Positions 17,897 to 26,662 of a stretch of DNA of 64,000 bases are shown here, piece after piece (position 1 is the stretch's first letter; the number at the start of each line of letters is the position of its first letter). Under the pieces are notes generated by a model. It saw nothing but the letters and a program-made list of their open reading frames with translations, was not told where the DNA came from and searched no databases. Location: positions 496,001-560,000 of the forward strand of contig JBAOIN010000016.1 of assembly GCA_037045455.1 (NCBI GenBank), read 5' to 3'. The position numbers and the translations under genes were made by a program. This DNA is from JADKAV01 sp037045455. GTDB lineage: Bacteria > Actinomycetota > Actinomycetes > S36-B12 > UBA10799.

Positions 17897-18318
17897 GACA
17901 GTGCTACCGCGTGTTGGGCCTCGGAGGCGGCGATCAGGGCCAGCACCTGTGCTCGCTGGGCATCCGGCTCGGACCTGGCTGCCTGAGCACGCACACGGGT
18001 GGCTCGGCGCTCGGCTTGTCGCAGGGCGGCGGGTGTTGCCGACGCGGGCGTCGCTGCGGCTAGGTCGCCCTGCCAACCGAGCGCGGCCAGATGCGCGGCG
18101 TGCTCGTCACGGATGTGCTGCCACAGTTCCCGCTCGGTGGCGGTGGCCGTCGACAGGGCCGCGTCGTACAGCGCGATGAGCGCCGCTTCGTCCGCCTGCT
18201 GCGGATCGGGGGTGGGCGGTGCCGCAGGCGGCTCGGTCTGCTTCGAGCACCCCGGCAGAAGCACCAGTCCGACGGCGGAAACCGCAGCGGCCTGCAACAC
18301 CAGCCGCCGGTCAGTCAT
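17893..18318 (-). CDS. Small lipoprotein, partner of the DUF4439 protein
   Basis: 141 residues with a lipoprotein signal peptide (TDRRLVLQAAAVSAVGLVLL, lipobox LPGC). A Pro-rich linker and a helical domain follow, with ALYDAALSTATATERELW, RDEHAAHLAALG and AALRQAERRATR. The DEHxxHL pattern suggests a ferritin-like helical bundle similar to its neighbour, so the pair may have arisen from one two-domain protein. The function is unknown. The ATG is 8 nt from TAGGCT (18327-18332, minus), giving a leaderless first gene of the operon. Confidence 0.8.
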   Translation of the reverse strand: MTDRRLVLQAAAVSAVGLVLLPGCSKQTEPPAAPPTPDPQQADEAALIALYDAALSTATATERELWQHIRDEHAAHLAALGWQGDLAAATPASATPAALRQAERRATRVRAQAARSEPDAQRAQVLALIAASEAQHAVALS

Positions 18319-18326
18319 GACACAGC

Positions 18327-18344
18327 AGCCTACGCGCGTAGGCT
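18327..18344. promoter_or_regulatory. Perfect palindrome carrying two divergent -10 boxes
   Basis: AGCCTACGCGCGTAGGCT is its own reverse complement. Read rightward it ends in TAGGCT (18339-18344) for rimP; read leftward it ends in TAGGCT (complement of 18327-18332) for the lipoprotein-DUF4439 operon. RNA polymerase or a dimeric regulator could therefore bind in both directions. Confidence 0.6.
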
Positions 18345-18352
18345 GGGAGATC

Positions 18353-18374
18353 AGCACCGAGGCATCTCGGTGCT
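18353..18374 (+). promoter_or_regulatory. Hairpin at the 5' end of the rimP-nusA-infB leader
   Basis: AGCACCGAG (18353-18361), loop GCAT, then CTCGGTGCT (18366-18374) form a perfect 9-bp stem. It starts about 8 nt after the -10 box, so it would lie at the very 5' end of the transcript. It could protect the message or act in control by NusA. Confidence 0.5.
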
Positions 18375-18397
18375 GCTACGTGAACAGGAGGTGCGCG

Positions 18398-18859
18398 GTG
18401 GACGCCCGGGAGCAGCAGGTGGCGGACATCGCCGCGGCCGTCGTCGCGGATGGCGGCGCGGACGTCGAGTACGTGACGATCCGTCGTGCCGGCCGCCGCA
18501 GTGTCGTTGTCATCGCGGTGGACGCCGACGGTGGCATCACTCTGGATGACATCGCCGACCTCACGCCTGGTATCTCCGATGCGCTCGACGCCGCGGACGT
18601 TATGGGTGAAACTCCGTACACCCTTGAGGTGAGTTCCCCCGGAGTGCACCGGCCCCTCACCCTGCCGCGGCACTGGCGCCGCGCTGCCGGCCGGTTGGTC
18701 CGGGTGCAGCGCGCAGACGGCTCGACACTCACGGGCCGTGTGACCAGCAGCGACGATTCCGCCGTGACCCTGCACGTCGACGGCGCGGAAGTCGGTGTGC
18801 CGTTCTCCCAGATCGACAAGGCCGTGGTGCAGGTGGAATTCGGCGAGGGGAACGGCTGA
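18398..18859 (+). CDS. rimP: Ribosome maturation factor RimP
   Basis: Helps assemble the 30S subunit. The 153 residues show the two-domain family: an N-terminal alpha/beta part (GADVEYVTIRRAG, VVVIAVDADGGITLDDIADL, LEVSSPGVHRPL) and a C-terminal SH3-like part (GRLVRVQRADGSTLTG, VPFSQIDKAVVQVEF). The GTG follows AGGAGG by 6 nt. The stop overlaps the nusA ATG (TGATG). Confidence 0.94.
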   Translation: MDAREQQVADIAAAVVADGGADVEYVTIRRAGRRSVVVIAVDADGGITLDDIADLTPGISDALDAADVMGETPYTLEVSSPGVHRPLTLPRHWRRAAGRLVRVQRADGSTLTGRVTSSDDSAVTLHVDGAEVGVPFSQIDKAVVQVEFGEGNG

Positions 18860-19824
18860 TGGACATCGATATGGCTGCGCTGCGCGCAGTGGTGACCGAC
18901 AAGGGTCTGAGCCTGCAGACCGTGGTCGCGAGCATCGAACAGGCTCTGCTCGCCGCCTACCACCACACGGACGGCGCATCCGCACAGGCCCGGGTCGAGA
19001 TCGACAAGCAGAGCGGCCATGTGACCGTGTTCGCGGCCGAGACCGACGAGGACGGCCTGCGGGTGGGGGAGTACGACGACACCCCGGCCGACTTCGGCCG
19101 GATCGCTGCGACGGTGGCCAAGCAAGTACTGATGCAGCGGCTGCGAGAAGCCAGCGACGACGTGACGTTCGAGGAGTTCTCCGCCCGTGAAGGTGACCTG
19201 GTGTCCGGGGTCATCCAGCAGGGCAAGGATCCGCGGTACGTCTACGTAGACCTGGGCAGCGTCGAGGGAATGATTCCTCCGGCCGAGCAGGTGCCGACCG
19301 AGTCGTACGCTCACGGCGAGCGCATCCGTTGCTACGTGGTTTCCGTGCGGCGCGGGGTGAAGGCGCCCTCGGTCACTTTGTCGCGCACCCACCCGGAGCT
19401 CGTGCGCAGGCTGTTCGCCCTCGAGAGCCCCGAGGTCGCCGAGGGTGCGGTCCGGATCGTCGCGATCGCCCGGGAGGCCGGATTCCGCACGAAGATCGCG
19501 GTGAAGGCCGAGGTGCCCCAGATCAACGCCAAGGGCGCCTGCATCGGGCCCATGGGCCAACGCGTGCGCGCCGTGACCTCGGAGTTGCAGGGCGAGAAGA
19601 TCGACATCGTGGACTACGACGAGGACCCGGCGGCGTTCATCGCAGCGGCCCTGTCCCCGGCGCGCGTGCAAGCCGTGGAGATTCCCGATCCGGACGCGCG
19701 GGCGGCGCGGATCGTGGTCCCGGACTACCAGATGTCGTTGGCCATCGGCAAGGAGGGGCAGAACGCCCGGCTGGCAGCGCGGTTGACGGGCTGGCGGCTG
19801 GACATCCGCTCGGATGCGACCTGA
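18859..19824 (+). CDS. nusA: Transcription termination/antitermination factor NusA
   Basis: Binds RNA polymerase and RNA to control pausing, termination and antitermination. The 321 residues give the short actinobacterial form without C-terminal acidic repeats. There is an N-terminal polymerase-binding domain, an S1 domain (EGDLVSGVIQQGKDPRYVYVDL, then EGMIPPAEQVP), KH1 (KAEVPQINAKGACIGPMGQRVRAV, split over residues 214-240) and KH2 (IVVPDYQMSLAIGKEGQNARLA). A stem-loop and new promoter follow before ylxR. Confidence 0.96.
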   Translation: MDIDMAALRAVVTDKGLSLQTVVASIEQALLAAYHHTDGASAQARVEIDKQSGHVTVFAAETDEDGLRVGEYDDTPADFGRIAATVAKQVLMQRLREASDDVTFEEFSAREGDLVSGVIQQGKDPRYVYVDLGSVEGMIPPAEQVPTESYAHGERIRCYVVSVRRGVKAPSVTLSRTHPELVRRLFALESPEVAEGAVRIVAIAREAGFRTKIAVKAEVPQINAKGACIGPMGQRVRAVTSELQGEKIDIVDYDEDPAAFIAAALSPARVQAVEIPDPDARAARIVVPDYQMSLAIGKEGQNARLAARLTGWRLDIRSDAT

Positions 19825-19836
19825 GCGCTCCGCGGA

Positions 19837-19887
19837 TTGTCGCGTTGTTGTCGCGACACGCCGAAGGTGCCGACGACAACGCGACAA
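19837..19887. terminator. Stem-loop between nusA and ylxR
   Basis: The arms TTGTCGCGTTGTTGTCG (19837-19853) and CGACGACAACGCGACAA (19871-19887) pair over 17 bp with one mismatch. The sequence after the right arm (AAAC) and the promoter motif 45 nt downstream are shared with the element before rpsO at 41983-42077. Confidence 0.65.
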
Positions 19888-19932
19888 AACCTGGCGTGGG
19901 CGGGTCGGGACTGCGCCCTTGACCCCACCCGC

Positions 19933-19938
19933 TAGACT
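19933..19938 (+). promoter_or_regulatory. Putative -10 element (TAGACT) for ylxR-infB
   Basis: TAGACT sits in CCCACCCGCTAGACTGG, 18 nt before the ylxR ATG. A nearly identical stretch, CGCACCCGCTACACTGG, precedes rpsO. The upstream TTGACC is only 8 nt away and so is not a normal -35. Confidence 0.45.
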
Positions 19939-19956
19939 GGACCACGGATCAATCTG

Positions 19957-20280
19957 ATGGCTCCGGGACCACTCGACACCACCGCCGCACGCCCTGTGCG
20001 CATGTGTGTCGGCTGCCGGACCCGGGCTCAGCAGGGCGATCTGCTCAGAGTTGTTGCCGTAGCGGGCCGGTTACTACCGGATCCGCGCCGGCAGCGCTCC
20101 GGTCGCGGCGCCTACGTCCACCCCACCGGGGAGTGCGTGGAGGCCGCCATTGCCCGTAAGGCCTTTGGCCGGGCATTGCGCACCGGAGGGCCACTGGAGA
20201 CAGCGGCGCTATTGAGCTTCGTGACCGAGTCGAACGTTGAGGAGCGTCGGGATGCACACCCGATGAACAGTCAGAAATGA
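19957..20280 (+). CDS. ylxR: YlxR family RNA-binding protein
   Basis: 107 residues. The YlxR (DUF448) fold is shown by RMCVGCRTRAQQGDLLRVV, DPRRQRSGRGAYVHP and AIARKAFGRALR. Members of this family bind RNA or nucleoid and accompany nusA-infB in most bacteria. The ATG lacks a Shine-Dalgarno and lies close to the proposed TSS. infB begins 53 nt after its stop. Confidence 0.9.
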   Translation: MAPGPLDTTAARPVRMCVGCRTRAQQGDLLRVVAVAGRLLPDPRRQRSGRGAYVHPTGECVEAAIARKAFGRALRTGGPLETAALLSFVTESNVEERRDAHPMNSQK

Positions 20281-20333
20281 CAGCGCCAACACAACACTAG
20301 GTCCGGAATCTACCCGGGCCAGACAGGAGAGAA

Positions 20334-23085
20334 GTGGCCAAGGTCCGGGTCTATGAACTCGCCCGTGAGATGGGTGTGGAGAGCAAGGAGCTCATCACCC
20401 AACTCCAGGACATGGGGGAGTTCGTCAAGTCCGCATCATCGACGATCGAGGCGCCCGTCGTCCGCAAGATCAGGGATGCCATGAAGTCCGCTGCCCCCGC
20501 GCCGGCCCCGGCGAAGAAGGCGGCAGCTGCCAAACCCGCGCCAGCACCGGCGACCCCGGCGGCACCCACACCTGCTCCGGCCCCAGCCGTGCAGACCCCC
20601 GCGCCAGCCCCCGCGCCGAAACCGGCCGCCGGACCGGCTCCGACGCCGGCGCCGCGGCCGGCGCCCAAGCCTGGCCCGCGGCCGGGCAACAACCCGTTCG
20701 GCTCCCCGGCTCCGCGGCCGGGCAACAACCCCTACGGCTCCCCGGCGCCGCGGCCGGGCAACAATCCGTACGGCACCAGCGGTGCGGCTCCGGCCGCTCG
20801 CAGTGGTGGCGTTCCCGGCGCCCCGCGGCCGAACCCGAACATGATGCCGCCGCGTCCCCGGCCGGCGCCGGGTCGTCCCGGTGGGCCAGGCCGTCCCGGC
20901 GCCCCCGGTGGCCGCGGCCGGCCGGCAGGCCCGGGCCGTCCCGGCGGTGGTCCCGGCGGCGGTGGCTTCGGCCAGCGTCCCGGCGGCGGGCGTCCTGGTG
21001 GCGCCCCTGGTGGCGGTGGTGGTTACGGCCAGCGCCCGGGCGGTGGAACCGGTGGTCCGGGTCGTCCTGGCGGCGGTCCCGGTGGTGGCGGCTTCGGTGG
21101 TCGCCCCGGCGGCGGTCCTGGTGGCGCCTGGTCGTCCCGGTGGTCCTGGGGGTAGGCGGCCCGGCGCCAAGCGCAGCCGCAAGAGCAAGCGCGCGAAGCG
21201 CCAAGAGTTCGACAACATGGAGGCCCCGACGATCGGCGGCGTGCGGATCCCGCGCGGCGACGGCCGGACGGTGCGCCTGCCCCGCGGCGCCTCGCTGACC
21301 GACTTCGCCGAGAAGATCGACGCCAACCCCGGTTCGCTGGTGCAGGCGCTGTTCGGCCTGGGCGAGATGGTCACGGCCACCCAGTCGCGTGAGCGACGAC
21401 ACCTTGCAGTTGCTCGGATCGCGAGCTGAACTACAACGTCGAGGTCGTCTCGCCCGAGGACGAGGACCGCGAGCTGCTGGAGAGCTTCGACCTCGAGTTC
21501 GGCGAGGACGAGGGCGGCGAGGAGGACCTGGAGCCGCGGCCGCCGGTGGTCACCGTCATGGGTCACGTCGACCACGGCAAGACCAAGCTGCTCGACGCCA
21601 TCCGTCACACCAACGTCAGGTGGCGCGGCGAGGCCGGCGGCATCACCCAGCACATCGGCGCCTACCAGGTGCCAGAGCGAGATCGACGGCAACGACCGCA
21701 AGATCACGTTCATCGACACCCCGGGTCACGAGGCGTTCACCGCCATGCGTGCCCGTGGCGCCAAGGTCGACCGACATCGCGGTCCTGGTGGTCGCCGCCG
21801 ACGACGGCGTGATGCCGCAGACGATCGAGGCGCTCAACCACGCACAGGCGGCGGACGTGCCGATCGTGGTCGCGGTCAACAAGATCGACAAGGAGGGCGC
21901 GGACCCGCACGAAGGTCCGCGGCCAGCTCACCGAGTACGGCCTGGTGGCCGAGGAGTACGGCGGCGACACGATGTTCGTCGACGTCTCGGCCGAAGCACC
22001 GGCATCGGCATTCGACGAGCTGCTCGAGGCCGTGCTCCTGACCGCCGACGCGGCGCTGGACCTGCGGGCCAACCCGGACATGGACGCCCAGGGTGTGGCC
22101 ATCGAGGCGCACCTGGACAAGGGTCGCGGCCCGGTGGCCACCGTGCTGGTCCAGCGCGGCACGCTGCGGCGTCGGCGACTCGATCGTCGCCGGCGACGCC
22201 TACGGCCGTGTGCGCGCGATGCTCGACGAGCACGGCGACAACGTCGACCGAGGCGCTGCCGTCGCGCCCGGTGCAGGTGCTCGGCCTGACCTCGGTGCCC
22301 GGCGCGGGCGACACGCTTCCTCGTCGTCGAGGAGGACCGCGATCGCCCGCCAGATCGCCGACACGCGCGCAGGCCCGCGAGCGCAATGCGGCGCTGGCGG
22401 CCGGCACGCGGCCGGCATCACGCTGGAGGACCTGCTGCGAGCAGCTCGAGAAGGGCGAGACGCAGCACGCTCAACCTGATCCTCAAGGGCGACGTGTCGG
22501 GTTCCGTCGAGGCGCTGGAGGACGCCCTGCTCAAGCTCGACGTGGGCGACGAGGTCGAGCTGCGGGTCATCCACCGCGGTGTCGGTGCGATCACCGAGAA
22601 CGACGTCAACCTGGCCAGCGGCCTCGCGACGCGATCATCATCGGGTTCAACGTCCGCCCGCAGGGCGAGGCGCGCCGAGCTGGCCGAGCGCGAGGGCGTG
22701 GACATCCGCTACTACTCGGTGATCTACCAGGCGATCGACGAGATCGAGGCAGGCGCTCAAGGGCATGCTCAAGCCGATCTACGAGGAGGTCGAGCTCGGC
22801 CGCGCCGAGATCCGCGACGATCTTCCGGTCCTCGCAAGGTCGGCAACATCGCGGGCTGCATGGTGCGCTCGGGCACGATCCGGCGCAACTCCAAGGCGCG
22901 GCTGCATGCGCGACGGCGTCGTCGTGGCCGAGAACCTCGACGATCGACTCGCTGCGGCGCTTCAAGGACGACGCCACCGAGGTCCGCGAGGGCTACGAGT
23001 GCGGTATCGGCGCTCGGCTCGTTCAACGACATCAAGGATCGACGACGTCATCGAAACCTACGAGATGCGGGAGAAGCCGCGGTAG
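20334..23085 (+). CDS. infB: Translation initiation factor IF-2, many frameshifts
   Basis: A GTPase that brings initiator tRNA to the 30S subunit. The N-terminus is KVRVYELAREMGVESKELI, then an Ala/Pro-rich stretch and a long Gly/Pro/Arg-rich low-complexity region with repeats such as PRPGNNPYGSPA. The G domain (GHVDHGKTKLLDAI, GGITQHIGAYQ, DTPGHEAF, NKIDK) and the C-terminal domains (GDVSGSVEALEDAL, RSGTIRRNSKARL) are recognisable but spread over all three frames. About twenty single-base insertions between 21120 and 23040 break the frame; removing them gives a normal protein of about 910 residues. The GTG start follows AGGAG. As an essential gene it is very unlikely to be truly broken. Confidence 0.93.
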
Positions 23086-23087
23086 GT

Positions 23088-23388
23088 ATGTATGCCGGTG
23101 TCATGTCCGTCGACCTGCTGCTGACCTCGCGTTCGTTGCAAAGCGAAGCGGTCCGTGGTCCGGCCCTTGGTCGCCCATCTTGCGAAGGGAATTCGCGGTG
23201 ACGGCGGCCGAGGCCGGGGCACCTGGACTTGGTGGGCACGCACGCAACTCGCCGTTGCGACTGTCGCCCCGGACCTGCGGCACTGTCAGGACGTGCTGGA
23301 CACCTGTGAACGCTGGTTGGCCGACGAGCCGCACGTACAGTTCGTCGAAGCCCGCCGCACCTATGTCAGTGATGAGGAGTTGGGATGA
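23088..23388 (+). CDS. ylxP: DUF503 family protein (YlxP), frameshifted
   Basis: A small protein of about 97 residues usually found between infB and rbfA. It starts MYAGVMSVDLLLTSRSLQS and ends RTQLAVATVAPDLRHCQDV, then LADEPHVQFVEARRTYVSDE. In between, four single-base insertions break the frame. Removing G from AAAGCGAAGCGG, G from TTGCGAAGG, G from GCCGGGGCACC and C from GGGCACGC gives a typical DUF503 sequence. The stop overlaps the rbfA ATG. The role is unknown; the fold resembles nucleic-acid-binding ferredoxin-like domains. Confidence 0.85.
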
Positions 23389-23813
23389 ACGAGCAACGCG
23401 CGCGCCGGCTGGCCGACCGCATCCAGGAGATCGTGGCAGAGATGCTGGAGCGTCGGATCAAGGACCCGCGCCTGGGTTTCGTGACCGTTACCGACGTCAA
23501 GGTCACCGGCGACCTGCGGGAGGCCACTGTCTTCTACACGGTCATGGGCGACGAGGTGGAACGGGACGCGACCGCGGCGGCGCTAGCTTCCGCGACCGGG
23601 CTGCTCCGAAGCGAGGTTGGCAAGCAGACTGGCATCAAGTTCACCCCGACGTTGGCGTTCGTGGCCGACGCCGTTCCGGAGAACGCCGCGCACATCGAGG
23701 ACCTGCTGCGGCAGGCTCGCGAGCGTGACCAGGAGGTGGCCGGGCTTGCGTCCGAGGCGACCTTCGCAGGGGAGCCGGATCCCTACAAGCACGAGGACGA
23801 CGCGACGGATTGA
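23385..23813 (+). CDS. rbfA: 30S ribosome-binding factor RbfA
   Basis: A KH-type factor for late 16S rRNA maturation. The 142 residues contain RARRLADRIQEIVAEML, IKDPRLGFVTVTDVKVTGDL, LRSEVGKQTGIKFTPTLAF and a flexible acidic tail. The frame is intact, in contrast to both neighbours. The ATG overlaps the ylxP stop. An inverted repeat starts 4 nt after its stop. Confidence 0.95.
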   Translation: MNEQRARRLADRIQEIVAEMLERRIKDPRLGFVTVTDVKVTGDLREATVFYTVMGDEVERDATAAALASATGLLRSEVGKQTGIKFTPTLAFVADAVPENAAHIEDLLRQARERDQEVAGLASEATFAGEPDPYKHEDDATD

Positions 23814-23816
23814 CCT

Positions 23817-23867
23817 CCACTTGTGCGACAGGTTCCCGGTCGGACTGGAGCTCTCTCGCACAACTGG
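23817..23867. terminator. Stem-loop between rbfA and the DHH phosphoesterase gene
   Basis: The arms CCACTTGTGCGA (23817-23828) and TCGCACAACTGG (23856-23867) pair with one mismatch around a 27-nt loop. It follows the rbfA stop directly and precedes a new promoter (TATGAT, 23889-23894). Confidence 0.55.
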
Positions 23868-23888
23868 GGGACGAATCCGCCGCGCCCC

Positions 23889-23905
23889 TATGATCGAGCA
23901 CCATG
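23889..23905 (+). promoter_or_regulatory. Leaderless promoter of the DHH phosphoesterase gene
   Basis: TATGAT (23889-23894) is followed by eight bases and the ATG at 23903. This is one of the best matches to the TANNNT consensus in the window. Confidence 0.6.
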
Positions 23906-24864
23906 CAGCAGATCGCCGACCAGCTTGCGTCGAGCGCAGTCGGTGCTGCTGGTCGCCCACGTGAATCCCGATGCCGACGCCCTCGGCTCGACCCTGGCCA
24001 CTGCGATTGCGTTGCAGAGCCTGGGCGTCTCGGTGCAGGTGACGTTCCCCGACGATCCGTTCGTGGTGCCCGACGGTTTGAAGTTCCTGCCCCGCCAGGA
24101 CCTGCTTGTGGACCCGCGGACGCGGCAAGCGCGACGTGGTGATGTCGATGGACGCATCGTCAGCGGACCGGCTCGGTCGGGTGCTGGCCACTGCACGTGC
24201 CGCCGAGACGTTCATCGCGCGTCGGACCATCACGCGAGCTTCGAGCCGTTCGCTGATGTCAACCTCTGCGACGCCGGGTCAGCCTGCAACAGGGATGCTT
24301 GCCCTCGACCTCATCGATGTTCTCGGCGTCGAGCTCACCGCCGACATCGCCACGTGTCTCTACGCGGCGATCAGTTCCGACACCGGTTCGTTCAAGTACC
24401 CGGCCACCACCCCTGCGGCGATGCGAGCCGGCGCCCGGCTCATGGAGACCGGAATCGACTTTGCCGGCATCGCCCGGGCGATGTTCGACACCCGCAGCCA
24501 GTCGTACATTGCCTTGCAGGCGGCGGTCATGCAGGATCTGCGCATGCCAACGGCGTAGACGGCTTGGCGGTCGCCGTGGCGCGAGCGCCGAAGAATCTGC
24601 GTGATCGGTGGCAGGTGCCGTTCACCGACGTCGAGAGCCTGATCGACGCGGTCCGGACGGTGGAGGGCATTGACGTGGCAGTTGTGCTCAAGGAAGACGA
24701 CCAGGGCCGCTGGCGAGTGAGCACCCGGTCGCTGGGACGCGCAGACGTCGGCGCCGGCATGCACCAGAGTCGGCGGTGGCGGGCACCGGCTGGCGGCCGG
24801 TTTCACCGGTTCCGCGAACGCCGACGACACGCTCGCCGACTTCCTGCAGGCGCTCGCGGCGTGA
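23903..24864 (+). CDS. DHH/DHHA1 phosphoesterase (NrnA-like oligoribonuclease/pAp phosphatase), frameshifted
   Basis: A Mn-dependent enzyme that degrades nanoRNA or cyclic dinucleotide products and may dephosphorylate pAp. It starts MQQIADQLAS. The metal motif HVNPDADALGSTLA, the DHHASFEPFADVN segment and LYAAISSDTGSFKYPATTP are all present but in different frames. At least five single-base shifts lie between 23935 and 24800; corrected length is about 317. The last codons (FLQALAA) overlap the truB GTG. Its place between rbfA and truB matches M. tuberculosis Rv2837c. Confidence 0.88.
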
Positions 24865-25715
24865 TCTCCGGCTTCGCGCTCGTCGACAAAGAGCAGGGCT
24901 GGACCAGCCACGACGTGGTCGCACGTCTGCGGCGGTTGTACGGGCAGAAGCGAGTCGGGCACGCCGGCACTCTGGATCCGATGGCCACCGGAGTGCTGGT
25001 GGTCGGTCTCGGCACTGCGACCCGGCTGCTGCGCTTCGTGCAGGGCCAGCCGAAGACATACGAGGCCACGATCCGGCTGGGTCAGGGGACCATCACCGAT
25101 GACGCCGAGGGAGAGGCCACAACAACCCCGGGGTGGGAGTGGGACCCGGCTGGCTTGTCGACGGCGATCACGCAGCTGACCGGGGACATTCAGCAGGTGC
25201 CGAGCGCGGTATCGGCGGTGAAGGTCAACGGCGTGCGGTCCTACGCCCGAGTGCGCGCTGGTGAGGACGTGGAACTGGCGGCGCGGGCCGTGACGATCAG
25301 CCGGTTCGAAATGGTCGGCCCACCCCGCATCGAGGGTCCGTTGGTGGACATCGATGTGGTCGTCGACTGCAGTTCGGGCACCTACATCCGCGCGCTGGCC
25401 CGGGACCTGGGGGCGGCTTTGGGCACGGCGGCACATCTGACTGCCCTGCGCCGAACGGCGATCGGGCCGATAACAGGGGGCGTGCAGCTGAGCTCCGAGG
25501 CGCCACCGGTGGTTCCTGCCGAGGACGTCATCACCGACATCCTGCCGCGGCTTGATCTCGCAGCCGAGCAGGTACAGGCCGTGCGCGACGGCAAGCGACA
25601 GCAGGTAGCGGCGCCCGACGGCACCTATGTCGTCATCGCCGACGGCCGCTGGCAGTCGATCGTCAGCGTCGCGGATGGCTGGACCCACATCGAGGTCAAC
25701 GCCCCGAGTGGATGA
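24861..25715 (+). CDS. truB: tRNA pseudouridine(55) synthase
   Basis: Makes pseudouridine 55 in the T-loop of tRNAs. The 284 residues carry the catalytic motif GHAGTLDPMATGVLVV with its Asp. KTYEATIRLGQGTITDDAEG, QVPSAVSAVKVNGVRSYARVRAG and SSGTYIRALARDLGAALGT also match, and a short PUA-like end is present. The GTG overlaps the upstream stop (GTGA). ribF follows directly. Confidence 0.96.
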   Translation: MISGFALVDKEQGWTSHDVVARLRRLYGQKRVGHAGTLDPMATGVLVVGLGTATRLLRFVQGQPKTYEATIRLGQGTITDDAEGEATTTPGWEWDPAGLSTAITQLTGDIQQVPSAVSAVKVNGVRSYARVRAGEDVELAARAVTISRFEMVGPPRIEGPLVDIDVVVDCSSGTYIRALARDLGAALGTAAHLTALRRTAIGPITGGVQLSSEAPPVVPAEDVITDILPRLDLAAEQVQAVRDGKRQQVAAPDGTYVVIADGRWQSIVSVADGWTHIEVNAPSG

Positions 25716-25756
25716 TCCTCGCCGGTTGGCCGCGGCGAGATGCGGAAGTGGGGAAG

Positions 25757-26662
25757 ATGTGGCGATCTGGCGTCTGGCACAGTGGGGTCGTGGAATCCGT
25801 GGTGACGATCGGTGTGTTCGACGGCGTTCACCGCGGCCATCAATCGGTGATCCAGCACACCCTGGAGCAGGCGCAGCAGCGCGCCGCCCGCGCCATAGTG
25901 CTCACGTTCGAGCCGAACCCGCTGGAAGTGCTCAGACCAGACCACGCGCCCACCCGGCTGTGCAGCCTGGCCCGGCGCGTGGAGTTGATCAAAGCGCTCG
26001 GCGACGTCGACGTCGAGGTCCTGCGCTTCGACACGGCACTCTCGCAGGTGAGTGCGCAGGACTTCATCACCGATATTCTGCAGGGGCAGTTGCAGGCCCG
26101 GGCCGTGGTCGTGGGTGAAGGGTTCCGCTTCGGGCACAAGGCGGCCGGCACCACCCAGACCCTGCAGGAGGCGGGCCTCGACGTGGTGGAATACGGCCTG
26201 GTCGGCGATGACCAGCCGGTCTCCTCGACCCGGGTGCGGGCCGCGGTGGCCGAAGGCGACGTGGGCACCGCCGCCACCATGCTCGGCCGGCCGCACGAGG
26301 TGGAGGGTGTGGTCGTCGCCGGCGAGAAGCGCGGGCGTGACCTGGGCTACCCCACGGCCAACGTCGAGCATCACCAACTGGCCGCCGTGCCTGCCGACGG
26401 CATCTACGCCGGTACGACCGTGATCGCCGGCGAGCAGCACGCCGCGGCCATCAGCGTGGGCACGAACCCCACCTTCGAAGCAGAGCACCGGACGCTCGAG
26501 TCCTACCTGCTGGACTTCGACGGCGACTTGTACGGGGCGTCTGTGCGAGTCACTTTCAGCAAACGTCTGCGCGGCATGGTCGCCTTCGACGGCGTCGACG
26601 CTCTCGTGGCCCAGATGGCACAGGATGTGGCCGCGACCCGGCGCATGATGGACGCCATGTGA
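25757..26662 (+). CDS. ribF: Bifunctional riboflavin kinase/FAD synthetase
   Basis: Makes FMN and FAD. The 301 residues have an N-terminal adenylyltransferase domain (VVTIGVFDGVHRGHQSVI, VGEGFRFGHKAAGT, SSTRVRAAVAEGDV) and a C-terminal riboflavin kinase domain (GRDLGYPTANV, PADGIYAG, VGTNPTFE, LDFDGDLYG). ATG 25757 gives the N-terminal length of homologues, which begin about 15 residues before VxTIGVFDG. An upstream ATG at 25712 and the GTG at 25790 are alternatives. In related genomes rpsO comes next; here a polysaccharide locus intervenes. Confidence 0.95.
   Translation: MWRSGVWHSGVVESVVTIGVFDGVHRGHQSVIQHTLEQAQQRAARAIVLTFEPNPLEVLRPDHAPTRLCSLARRVELIKALGDVDVEVLRFDTALSQVSAQDFITDILQGQLQARAVVVGEGFRFGHKAAGTTQTLQEAGLDVVEYGLVGDDQPVSSTRVRAAVAEGDVGTAATMLGRPHEVEGVVVAGEKRGRDLGYPTANVEHHQLAAVPADGIYAGTTVIAGEQHAAAISVGTNPTFEAEHRTLESYLLDFDGDLYGASVRVTFSKRLRGMVAFDGVDALVAQMAQDVAATRRMMDAM

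Noticed and set aside
21120..23040. Programmed frameshifting in infB
   Set aside because: About twenty shifts, always restoring standard IF-2, occur without slippery sequences. The same kind of shifts appears in unrelated genes, so sequence error is far more likely.
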